64,000 bases of DNA, taken from positions 6,726,030-6,790,029 of the forward strand of contig JAQFVV010000055.1 of NCBI GenBank assembly GCA_028023455.1, in the 5' to 3' direction. This stretch comes from Epiperipatus broadwayi (lineage: Eukaryota; Onychophora; Udeonychophora; Euonychophora; Peripatidae). Positions 34,960-44,744 of this stretch are shown here, piece after piece; within the stretch, counting starts at the first letter, position 1; each line of letters opens with the position of its first letter. Under the pieces are notes generated by a model, which was not told where the DNA came from, did not search any database, and saw only the letters and a list, made by a program, of their open reading frames with translations. Position numbers and translations under genes: made by a program.

Positions 34960-35170
34960 GTATGATAATATATTCAATTATTACATTTTGATTTATAAGT
35001 GTCAAACTTACTCCATCTAATCATTACATTGACGTAACCCACTCTAGATGAATACAGTAATATGTGTGAAAGATGGTTACCTGACACTATTGATGAATGC
35101 TGGTTCAGTGTGAAATGCATCTTGGAAGTCACATGTTTTTACGATGTTTTTATTCATGTGTTCAAGAAAG
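34960..35170 (+). mobile_element. Mixed foldback relic with family 2 hammerhead segment
   Basis: The left half (34978-35065) resembles the arm at 1295-1370. At 35085-35130 the plus strand reads ATTGATGAATGCTGGTTCAG, then TGTGAAATGCATCTTGG: a family 2 hammerhead with C3 changed to T and an altered stem II. Confidence 0.5.
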
Positions 35171-35273
35171 CATGGTGGTGTGAAGATTATTAAGTACATC
35201 TATTAAAAACAAATATATTCAGTAAATATCCAAAAATAGAAAACGTAAAATGGTCTTTTATTAATATATTGCA

Positions 35274-35399
35274 GTCAAAAAGCTTCTTTTTTTTTCCATG
35301 TCAAATGCGTTGACCGGGAAGCGAACCCAGGCCAGCTGCTTGGAAGGCAGCTATGCTAACCCCTAGGCCACCAACGCTTGATGTCAAAAGCTTCTTTTT
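35274..35399 (-). mobile_element. tRNA-Gly-derived SINE (family A) with TSD
   Basis: On the minus strand a tRNA-Gly-like head (35377-35306) is followed by TTTGACATGG and an A run. The unit is flanked by direct repeats GTCAAAAAGCTTCTTTTT (35274-35291) and GTCAAAAGCTTCTTTTT (35383-35399). The TSD plus A tail shows it was inserted by target-primed reverse transcription. A second copy, with part of the D arm deleted, is at 43785-43860. Confidence 0.85.
35306..35377 (-). tRNA. tRNA-Gly(UCC)-like sequence, retroposed
   Basis: 72 nt on the minus strand from GCGTTGGTGGCC. The acceptor stem GCGTTGG/TCAACGC pairs fully with one G-U. The anticodon arm is GCTGC-CTTCCAA-GCAGC, with anticodon TCC. The T arm is CTGGG-TTCGCTT-CCCGG. 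A58 of the T loop is C, and the element carries TSDs and an A tail. It is therefore more likely a SINE head or tRNA pseudogene than a working tRNA gene. Confidence 0.5.
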
Positions 35400-36395
35400 A
35401 ATCTTTTACAGAGAAACAGAAGAGAAGAAGATAATATTCACCAGACTACTAATACATCAGATGGTGATATTTTATAATTCCCTTTTTAGGTATACTTTTT
35501 AGCTAAGAGTATTCAGTTTAGCTAAGGGTCCACTTACCTAAATGCTTGCTTAGAACTTAAAGCTATTTCCAAGTTTCAATTGTGTTTCAGATTATATGTA
35601 TTGATATAATGAAGAGCATATACAATTTGATTGACAGCATCAAACTTAATGCATTCACAATTTTGACATCATAAACTTTAAATAAATTCATAAATCAATA
35701 TTACTAATCTTTTATTAGGCTAGAGATTATCAGATATAAACTTTGAATCCAGTTAAAAATTAATATATCTGCTTTTTAATCAAACACAATATGTGTTAAT
35801 TCACCTTTATTTTTCTGTATGTAATATCTTTTGCAAGGACATGTGGAAGCATGAACAATTTAAATATACATATGTAGTTACAATGATTACAGAATGGAGT
35901 TTGTTTTTGGTTAACTGAAAGGTGATTTTTTGTTTCCTCTTTCAGGCTTTAAAGGAACCAAGTAAAACAATTTCCTAATGTCCATTCTCTACCTTTCTCA
36001 TTATTGCAGTTGCCATTATTATGTGATTATTTATATTGTAAACAAATATAGATCAGCTGCCTAACAACAAACATTACCCAAACCATATGGGCTTATTTCT
36101 ATAATACCTTTCATTGCCAGTTAGTTCCTAAGGGAAATATCAGTTGAGTTTTCTTGAAGGCAAGATGAATGTGTGTAAGATTGATTTTTTTTTTTTTTTT
36201 GTTATAGATATTTACAATCATAATAGGCAGAACTAATTGTGGCTCTTATTTTTGGGAAATTATAAAGTCACCAGCCAAGGAATTGGTTGATGGCCAAAGC
36301 AGAGAGTGCTAAGAATTCCCTGTTTGTGGATCCAGATGGTCATTCAATGATCTTTGGTTACTGACAACAGATCACTTCAAGTGAAGAATGTTTGC
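35400..36395. other. Mostly gene-less; possible decayed foldback at 35625-35835
   Basis: AGATATAAACTTTGAATCC and nearby phrases resemble the foldback at 1328-1720. Nothing coding is seen. A T run lies at 36186-36200. Confidence 0.3.
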
Positions 36396-37942
36396 ATAAT
36401 TAGAAAAAGAACTGTCTAATATTAAATGCAATATTGTTGAACTTTGTGAAGTTATAAGAAAAGGTGAAGAGATAATTGACTTAGAAAGTGGACATGTATT
36501 CTACTACATAAGCACAAATATTGGAAGAACAAGTGGAATAAGATTCATTGTAAATAAAGAACATTGTGAAAATTGATGGTGTATTGGACAGAGTGGCAAG
36601 ATTAGTTATTCAACTTAATAGCAGATACGAAATGCAGATATTTCTGGTTTATGTCTCAACAAGGTCTCAAAGTGATGAAGTAATAGAAGATTTTTATATG
36701 GATGTACAAAAGACTTTTGATCAGACTAAACAACATTTTAAAATTGTTGATGCTACAATTGGCAATTGATTGAAAAATAAAAGTGTTGTGGGTAAATATG
36801 GTTATGGTGATAGAAATGAGAGAGAATACAGATTGCTGGAGTTTGCAGAAAAAGAAAAAAATGTATTTTGTGAATTCATTCTTTGTTTAAAAATGCTAAA
36901 TTGAAATGAACATGGAAGCATCCATATGAAAGTACAGTAGAATTAGATTATATTATGACTAACTGAAAATCTATATCTTAAAAATGTAATATTATTAATA
37001 GATTCAATATAGGAAGTGATCATTGATTAATGCAGAATAAGAGGGATAAGATCTATTAAGAGAGATAGTAGTATTAGTAGTAAATATGAAGATGGTTCAA
37101 ACTCCGCTGACATGATTAAGAACATAATTGATATTTTACAAAGAATTGCAAAAAAGATAGCTAATACTAAGACAAAACAATGTGTGAAGAAAATAAAGAA
37201 TAGTAAAATTTATAAAAATACTCCACTAAGAAGAATTGAATATCTATACCTTTGTAAAATGGTATAAAAAAGAGTAAATAATGATATAAAAAATAGAATT
37301 GAGAAATAATGAAGAAATCTGTAGAAGAGAATAAAAACAAATGTAAAACAGTATTGGAGGAAAAAGTTGGAACTACTACTACTAAAAAGAGAGCTATCAT
37401 GAAATATGTAGAAGGGTTTTATAAAGAAATTATATAGTAATAAAGAACAAGAATATTCCTACGATTACTATAGCTTCTGAATTTCCAAGTATTTTAAATG
37501 AAGAGATGATATAAGCAGTTAAATCTATGATGGAAAGAGTTCCCAGAAATGATGAAATTATTATTAGTTTAAAAGGAGCTGGTAAAAGAAATAGAAAAAA
37601 TGTTGGTAAAATGATATATCAAATATTTAAATAATAAAGATGTACTAGATGATTGGAAGAATGCAGTATTATTATTAATATTTAAGAAAGGTGATAAAAA
37701 AGATATTAAAATTCACATATCTATCAGTCTTCTACCAGTTTTATACAAAATCTTTATCAAGACAATTACATCTCTCTACAGCTAACTTAGGATATTAACT
37801 AATCAAAAGAACAAATTGGATTTAATAGTAGTTTTAACACAATGGATCACTTCCATGTATTGAAATGTTTTATAAAAAGGACCAATGAATATGAATTGTA
37901 AGGTGTGATTAAAACTTTGGCCCATTAAGATATAGATCTTGG

Positions 37943-38078
37943 AAATTGTCATTTTGTTTCTCATATGTCAAAGCATTGGTCGGGAAGCAAACCGCGACAA
38001 CCATCTGCAAGCAACTGCTTGGTTGCAAGGCAGCTGCGCTGACCTCTCGGCTACCAACGCTAAAAAAATTGTCGTTTT
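37943..38078 (-). mobile_element. SINE family B inserted in the RTE relic
   Basis: The minus-strand head starts at about 38062 with AGCGTTGGTAGCCGAGAGGT, continues with GCAGCTGCCTTGCAACCAAG and a B-box-like GCGGTTTGCTTCCCG, and ends ATGCTTTGACATATGAG. Flanking direct repeats AAATTGTCATTTT (37943-37955) and AAATTGTCGTTTT (about 38067-38079) are its target-site duplication. It is therefore younger than the RTE copy. Confidence 0.8.
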
Positions 38079-38401
38079 TTTTAATAATATTTATCAAAAT
38101 GCAACAATAGTGATTAGATTACATGCTGACTATAATAATATTAATATTGGTAAAGATATAGACAGAATGATTTCATATCTCATACATTTTTTACCACAGT
38201 TTTACAAGAAGTAATTTGTGGGTTAAAAAGGGAAGCTAAAAAATTAAAGGTATATCAAAATTATTTAAGTCATTTAGACCTTTGTAGATGATGTAATTGT
38301 TTTTGCAAAGAATACTTCGAGTTTCAGGAAATTATTGCAAGAATTATAAGATGAAAGTAAGAAAAGTAATGTTCAATGGATTTTCTCAAATAATGATGAC
38401 T

Positions 38402-39006
38402 TAGAAGAGGTTATGGATGGTTTTATTACTAATTAGCTTGTTGTCCCTCATACTACCACATGTATATTATGTCTAATTCTTTGTATATTTTGAAATTTTT
38501 ATTTAACCACCCCTTACTCCGTGTCTAACAATTTATATGTCAATTCATTAGTGTTCAATATTGTTAGCTCTTTATACAATATATATTTCTGTTATCATAT
38601 ATTGTAAATGTTACTTGTCATTTTATCTGGCATTGTTACTCCAGAATTTCCTCTTGCTTTTAAAACTAATTGACACTTGTAATATATTTATATTGTAACC
38701 CATTTATAATATAGCCCACTTATATTTGTTTGCCTGTTTACTTCATATTTGCTCAAATGATTTGCCTATACCCCAGCATTGTGTTATCAGACTTCGTATA
38801 ATGTAATCGGAATCTTGGCTAGTTCAATATTCAAATAGTGTAAACCTTTTCATTCCTTTGATTGTATTTATAATCCTTACCCATTTATTGTTTGTAATTT
38901 CTGGCCTGTCAAATGTGATTAGTCCAATGAGACCGAGAATATGGACTAACCTTCTGTATTTTCTTAGCGTGTAAATAAACTTTATCTTTGAAAGTAGAAG
39001 AGGTTA
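38402..39006 (+). mobile_element. 581-bp retroposed insert with 12-bp TSD
   Basis: Direct repeats TAGAAGAGGTTA (38402-38413 and 38995-39006) bracket 38414-38994, splitting the RTE C-terminal region in its EEV codons. The insert ends GTAAATAAACTTTATCTTTG, with an AATAAA signal about 15 bp before the junction and no long A tail. No protein is recognised in it. It could be a 5'-truncated LINE 3' UTR or a retrocopy of a host transcript's 3' UTR. Confidence 0.7.
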
Positions 39007-39590
39007 ACAACTACAAAAATCTTGACCAGTTTTAAAGATGAAATCACAATAGATAAAATTAATCATAGAATTAAACTTTGATTGGGAGGGGAGGGGATGA
39101 ACTTAATAGTAAAATGAAATAAGCCCATGTGTTTGAAAGGAGGGTTTTTAATGTATGTGTTTTGATGATTCTTAATTATGGATATGAGATATGGACACTT
39201 AACCCAAGAGCGATGTAGATATTTCACATCACTCAATGAAGTACTGATAGATGTATATTTGAAATAACAAGAACAGATCAAAAACAAATACATAGGGGAA
39301 AGAAACAAACAGATATCACTGACACTATTGAAAGAATTAAGAGACTGAAGTGGAGTTGCCTTAGTAGAAGAAATGATAATAGATGGACAATTGAAATCTT
39401 AACTGGATTCCAAGAGATTGTAAAAGACCCAGAAAGAGACCACATGTGAGATGGATGGATGAAATAAGAAAGTGGGCAGGAGTTATGTGGAGAAGAGAGG
39501 CTAGATATCAGAAAAGATGGATTGAAATAGGAGAGACCCTCATCCTGTAGTGGGTCTACAATGGTTGAAAGTAATGATGGTATAAAACAA

Positions 39591-40990
39591 AAGAGTTAAA
39601 AAATAGCACCGTTTATGTTTCACAGTTACTATTATCAGCTTTTATGTTTTTTGATGGTTTTTTTTTTTTATTTATGCATAGCAATCGTGATAAAACAACT
39701 TTTTAATTAGAGCAAAAAATACTGGTTCAACAAGTAAATATCCGACTAGGATTACGAGTTTAACACGATCTAAACGTTAAAACGACTACGAGGTCGATGC
39801 AGGCTTGCTGCTAACACGATCTTCCAGGCCAAGCAAATCTCAGAGAATCAATAAACTTATGAAAAGTTTGAATTGATGAGATAAGGAAACTAGATTGAAG
39901 ATCTGCAGCAAAGAGAAGCTACAAAAAATATAAAATCAAACACCGAAAGTGAGTGAATAGAATCGTTATTTGTGGACCGTGCGTTTCAGGGCTTGTCTCT
40001 GAATTAAACTATGCAGAGTCAAAAACGCTGTAGGTTGGAGATACTGGATTAAATCCAGAGACTTTTTTTCTGTAGCGGATTGATAATAATTGAAAATGAT
40101 GATGATCATAGTGATACTGCGAAGGATTATGTTTTCGTAAACACCTGGTTTACTTTTACACACACACACACACGTTAATGCTTACCAATTTTAAAAAGCA
40201 TTTACCAAGATTGAGAATTTCATGTGGAATTTATATATAAACAATATTGTTTATTCAGGTTTGAGAGAGATTAAAAATAATCTTTATTAAGTAAATATTA
40301 CGTAACAAGTTTTAACCTAAAGTATATTTATTTGCTACTATATCAATTATTTGCAACACGTTTGAACATAGTAGCTGTTTACAAACCAAAATTCGATTAA
40401 CAGTTACGTAAGATATAAACTGAAAAGATCTCAACAAAAAAACGTCAAGAATTTGTCTCTGCAGAATTTAGGAATGGTATTGATTACCGTCTTTCCATTA
40501 GAGGGAAATCTTTTTTGACAGTTTTCTTTAACAATAGCATTCGACCAGCAGTGGAAGTTTTAAAACAAACAAAAAAACACACGCAAAAAAAAAAAAAAAA
40601 TGATCTGGTGATCTTTTGTAGGAGAGTAACTTCCAAGCATGAGCGATTCACTTTGAACATAAGCCAGATCTGGAAAAAAAGAAAATAAGAGAAGGTGCAA
40701 ATTGCTTCAATTCAATGACTGAATGCTGAAAAGAACAAAGAGAGAGGGAGATAGTGGCGTATTTTGTTTAAGCGAAGTTTACGCGACCAGTCTAGACCTG
40801 TTAGAATCAATGCCCGTCAAAACAGGGAAATTAAATGGAAAAATAATCAAATACTAAATATCACTAAATTGTAATTTAAATTATAATGGGAAAATATTAT
40901 AAAGAACAAATACTCGGTTGGTTTACATAATCAGAGTACATAATATTCAGATTTTTTAAATATATATAAAAACCTATCTGCATAAAATAT
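39591..40990. other. Gene-less sequence
   Basis: No element is recognised. A CA microsatellite lies at 40159-40173 and an A run at 40585-40600. Moderately CpG-rich around 39740-40030 and 40600-40830. Confidence 0.35.
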
Positions 40991-40993
40991 ACC

Positions 40994-41095
40994 GTATGGA
41001 GAGTTTTGCCTCTGTTTTAACAGCTTGTGTAAACATAAAAAATAATGATCACGTGATGTTTAGTGTTTTAATGCTACATAGTATGTAGTTTTTGT
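40994..41095 (+). mobile_element. Foldback family 1 terminal arm fragment
   Basis: GTATGGAGAGTTTTGCCTCT, then AACAGCTTGTGTAAACA and TGATCACGTGATGTTTAG, match the outer arm seen at 14585-14640, 51780-51838 and 59755-59820. No hammerhead segment is kept. Confidence 0.6.
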
Positions 41096-41351
41096 GTTTT
41101 AGGCAGCACTAGCGTGTTTACAACGATTCTCCAATGAGTAAAGTAAAAAAAAAAATTTGGTTTGTCGTTACACGACTGTTATAAAGTAAATGAAAAATAA
41201 CTTAAGATTTTGACTTCTCTCCGTTTTGATCAGGAAGTAACCCCCCTCCCCCGCTTCATTTTTATTTTTAAATTACTAATCTAATTTTTAATAGTCAGAT
41301 ACAAATGGTAACAAGTCACTAGTAATACATATACTGGACTTAGTTTAATAC

Positions 41352-41465
41352 AGTCGTAGCGTAGCAGATTTTAGAATTCAAGATTTGTTCATCGCGGTTT
41401 AGCGCTGTCATTTCCGGTACTCGAACTTCTTATGAACTAACGAGCAATAAACCATTTAATTAGGT
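41352..41465 (+). mobile_element. SINE family C, 3' part
   Basis: TGTCATTTCCGGTACTCGAA, then CTTCTTATGAACTAACGAGC, then AATAAACCATTTAATTA: the clearest plus-strand copy of the family C body and tail. The tRNA-like head is decayed. Confidence 0.6.
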
Positions 41466-41654
41466 TTTTTTACTGATCGTAAATGAAGTTGGGCCTGATT
41501 TTTATTTCCAATATCTTTTATTCGGTTAAAGGGACTTTTATAGAACAGCTCATAGAGTTGGAAGTGCATAGTATTACAATCATATTTTCGTATTTACAGT
41601 CAGCATACTAATTCTTATCTAACCAATATATTATTAACCGGGAATCTGTCTTCT

Positions 41655-41998
41655 GATCACCATCATTTTCAACCATTATCGATCCACTGCAGGATGAAGG
41701 TCTCTTCAAGCTCACTCCATCGTCTTTGATCTCTGGCTTCTCTTCTCCACATCATACCGGCACATTTTCTTATTTCATCCATCCATCTCATATGTGATCT
41801 CTTTCTGGGTCTTTTGAAATTTCTTGGAATCCGGTTTAAGATTTCAACTATCTATCTATTATCATTTCTTCTAGCAATATGTCCAGCCCAATTCCACTTC
41901 AATCTCTTAATTATTTTATAATACTTGTTTGTTCTCTCGCCCGTGTATTTCGCTTTCGATCACTTCTTGTTACTTACTCCTAATATGCATCTTCAGAT
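41655..41998 (-). pseudogene. RTE-like LINE 3' fragment
   Basis: The complement of the 3' block: from 41998 the minus strand encodes a decayed IKRLKWNWAGHIARRNDN...ILNRIPRNFKRPRKRSHMRWMDEIRKC series. It ends at the complement of CCATTATCGATCCACTGCAG near 41675. Confidence 0.7.
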
Positions 41999-42037
41999 AC
42001 AAGTAGTCATATTCTCATTTATTGACCAATAATAAAC

Positions 42038-42152
42038 AATTGAATGGTTTAATGCTAGGAAGATCTTATAATGTTTGGGCACCAAGATGACAGGGTTCGA
42101 ACTAGAGATATAAAAGTACATCTCTCTGCCAATGTGCTATATGTACCTATGA
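42038..42152 (-). mobile_element. tRNA-derived SINE (family C-like)
   Basis: The minus-strand head has TATAGCACATTGGCAGAGAG and the B-box match TAGTTCGAACCCTGTC. The tail is the complement of AATGGTTTAATGCTAGGAAG. Confidence 0.6.
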
Positions 42153-42199
42153 AACAGGCATTAGGGGACTAATAATTGGCAGCAAAAAGGGAGTCGTCT

Positions 42200-42367
42200 A
42201 TTTGCTCAAACCACAGTCTTGGAGTTTGAATTCGGTTGGATAAAAATTGAAAATTATTTTAGCTTACATGCAGGTTGACACTTCCCTCCAGAGATTTGAT
42301 CTACAGCTCAATTATGGGTCAGTAAATGGTTATTTAAGCATTTTTAAATGTTAAAACAAGAAAAATA
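42200..42367 (+). mobile_element. tRNA-derived SINE (family E)
   Basis: TTGGAGTTTGAATTCGG fits a B box. The body has CCAGAGATTTGATCTACAGC and GGGTCAGTAAATGGTTATTT, and ends TTAAAACAAG. Confidence 0.55.
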
Positions 42368-42554
42368 AATTATTATTTTTTGTTTTAACTATTAACCTAC
42401 ATGACGAGTAACTCCTTCTCTTTCATTTATTCCCTTTAGAGGGTTAAAATGGCAACATCGGTTTTACTCTTTTATCTAATTGAATAACTAGTTTGATTGG
42501 CTATGGAGCCAAATACCTAAAAAAAGCTTTGATTAAAAATGTTCAGTTATCTGA

Positions 42555-42640
42555 AAATATTTAAAATTTCATCCGGATTCAAATTCAGATTATGAGCATG
42601 GCAGACAATGCGCTGATCACTACCCATTAAGTTTTAACTT
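42555..42640 (-). mobile_element. tRNA-like SINE head fragment
   Basis: On the minus strand GGGTAGTGATCAGCGCATTG resembles an A box and AATCTGAATTTGAATCCGG a B box. Confidence 0.4.
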
Positions 42641-42884
42641 CGAATTTCTGAAATCAATTAAAACATTTTAAGGAGGGGGGAGAACAGTAGTGTATACATC
42701 TATTCATGATCATTATTAACTACTCACAAATGCAAATGAATATAGCCATTCCAACTTCAAGCGAAAAAAGAAAAGATAAAAAGACAAAATAAAATAGCAA
42801 TAATAATATTCTAGATATGAGTTTTTCGATGAATATGCAAACCAATCGGTATTATTTGAATACAAGCATACTTTATATACTTGG

Positions 42885-43690
42885 AGTTCTGATGTAATTA
42901 TAGAGGATTTGAACACGACTTTCAAGCTCCTTTCAGCTATCTACTCTATCTCATACAACCGACACACATGCCCACACGCATGTGAAAAAGATAAATGATC
43001 GCATACGTGCAGAACTAGTACTCATCAGTTGGTCCAGATCATCATCCCCATACATATATATATACAATCAGTGCTCGGTTTATATTAAGATAGTAAATCT
43101 TCAAAATTTTAATAGACAGGCTTCAATCTACTTCATTCTCCAATTCTTTAGTCATCCATATCATTGAAAATCCGCTGATGGAGTGCCAAATCATTTGTTG
43201 ATGCCAATATCAATGCCATGCCCATGTCGATTTTATCATTCTGACCCCCTCATGTATAAGACCTTGTCTATTTATGTCCACACGTCTTTTGTGTATTTAA
43301 ATGGACAAAGTCTTATACATGAGGAGTCAGAATGACTTGGGGTCAATATGGGCATGACATTAATATTGGCATCAACAAGAGATTTGCATTTTATCAGCAG
43401 ATTTTCAATGGTATGGATAGCTAATGAGTTGGAGAGTGAAGTAGATTCGAAGTCGGCCCATTAAAATTTGAAGATTTATTATCTGAATACAAACAGAACA
43501 CTGTTTATATATGTGTGTGTGTGATAGCGATCAGGACCAACTGATGAGTGCTGGTTCAGCTCCAAATACATATATTGGAGATCAGTTATCTTTTTCACAT
43601 GTGTGTAGTCACGTGTATCGGTTGTATAAGATAGAGCAGATAGCTAAAGGGGTGTAAGGCTGTACTCAAATCCTATATAAATAAATCCAT
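42885..43690. mobile_element. Foldback family 2, near full-length (~0.8 kb)
   Basis: The left arm (42890-43265) and right arm (43290-43685) are inverted copies. Both carry, from outside in: a tRNA-like end with B box (GGATTTGAACACG / ACTCAAATCC), a CACATG stretch, a hammerhead-like segment (43005-43050 minus; 43529-43584 plus), AGATAGTAAATCTTC, an arm with GTCATCCATATCATTG, and a centre around ATGTCCACACGTCTTTTGTG. No protein is encoded. Confidence 0.85.
43529..43584 (+). ncRNA. Hammerhead-like motif (family 2), partly mutated
   Basis: GGACCAACTGATGA, stem II GTGCTG-GTT-CAGC, then TCCAAATACATATATTGGAG. The stem I halves CCAA and TTGG flank the core as in the family consensus. Stem II is damaged near its base and GAA has become CAA, so it is probably inactive. 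Confidence 0.5.
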
Positions 43691-43784
43691 TAGTATATAA
43701 ACAAAAAATAATCGAGTGTTTTTATTGTTCAGAAATACAAAAGAAGTTCGCCGGCCGTTGATCCGACGACTTTACGTTCTCTAG

Positions 43785-43860
43785 ATTTTTTTAATATGTC
43801 AAAGCGACCGAGAAGCGAACCCGGGCCAGCTGCTTGGAAGGCAGCTACGCTACCAACGCT
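43785..43860 (-). mobile_element. tRNA-Gly-derived SINE (family A), D-arm deletion
   Basis: On the minus strand AGCGTTGGTAGCGTAGCTGC, then CTTCCAAGCAGCTGGCCCGG, GTTCGCTTCTCGG, TTTGACATATT and an A-rich tail. The anticodon arm with TCC is intact. About 12 nt of the D arm are missing compared with 35306-35377. A further tRNA-like fragment (ACGGCCGGCGAA) abuts at 43749-43782. Confidence 0.75.
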
Positions 43861-43869
43861 TTGATTCTG

Positions 43870-44700
43870 GATTTTTTTTTTTATTAATAAAAACACAATA
43901 TATCAATTTTTGAAACGTAAATACATCCCCATATAGAACACGCTAGTTCATTATTATCTCTGGGACGCTGTGAACTTCTTATGCAGAAAACTTTTTTTTT
44001 CTGAAATACTGCTAAACCTTGGCTAATTATAGCTTTTTCAATGCGTTTTATTCTCTGCCACATCTTCTCATTAAAAACAATCAGAATGTCCGCAAGATAA
44101 CCTTTTGTAACGTAAAGGGGGTCTGCTTCTCCCAAACAATATAGGTGTGTGTGTGTTTCAAAAGTACGCTGAAAAGTTTGGAGTTAGCACCAAATATGTT
44201 TAGTCGCAGTTTTACTCAAAGTAATAACATTTTAATGATTCTTTTCATAATTTATTAACATGTGTTAAAACGCAGTTAAACGGTAGAGCTTTCGAGTAAT
44301 AAACCATATGATTACAAATGGATTTGGAAATTATCTGGATATCGTTAGCGTGTTATTGAAAACTGCTATCAAAAATAATGATTATCCGTAATTAGTCGTC
44401 TGCAGTTGACAAAAACCCTCATATAAGTATATAATCTACGAAGCAAACATATTACTAGAGATTATAAAACAGTGAATAGACAAAATACTAATAATTTTTT
44501 TTATTCCTTAACATTTTTATTTTTTATTTCCAATATATTAAATTCAAAACTTTTTGAATATGAAAATTTTAAAACAATCGCCATTTCCATGTTGTTGTTT
44601 TTTTTACGTACGCATACATATAAGATAATAGTAAAATTCAGTTGTTCAAATACAAATTGTATAAGCTATTTCCACATCTTTTAATATATGGAAACATTGA
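43870..44700. other. Gene-less sequence
   Basis: A possible lone family C tail (TTTCGAGTAATAAACCAT) lies at 44292-44310. Otherwise nothing is recognised. Confidence 0.35.
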
Positions 44701-44744
44701 ATATATAATACCAGTAATAATAAAAAGAAATATCGATAGTCCAA

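Larger units (their letters stand above)
36396..39590 (+). pseudogene. RTE-like LINE, longest relic (endonuclease to C-terminus)
   Basis: Plus-strand decayed frames give an APE endonuclease: ELSNIKCNIVELCEVIRKGE, then GHVFYY, GIRFIVNKEH, DRVARLVIQLNSRYEMQIFL, then KYGYGDRNEREYRLLEFA and TWKHPYESTVELDYIMTN (36400-36960). The RT follows: DDWKNAVLLLIFKKGDKKDI (37650), then FVDDVIVFAK as the degraded YxDD site (38277). The C-terminal EEVNNYKNL, LNYGYEIWTLNPR, IERIKRLKWS and NDNRWTIEIL lie at 38995-39420. The element ends near 39560. Stops and frameshifts are frequent, and a SINE and a 581-bp insert interrupt it. The endonuclease wording (GYGxRNxRG.LLEFA) is that of RTE-type elements. It is related to the fragments elsewhere in the window. 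Confidence 0.85.

Noticed and set aside
36566-36769. Apparent small gene (DRVARLVIQLNSRYEMQ...)
   Set aside because: It is the endonuclease region of the RTE-like relic, with decayed homologous sequence on both sides.
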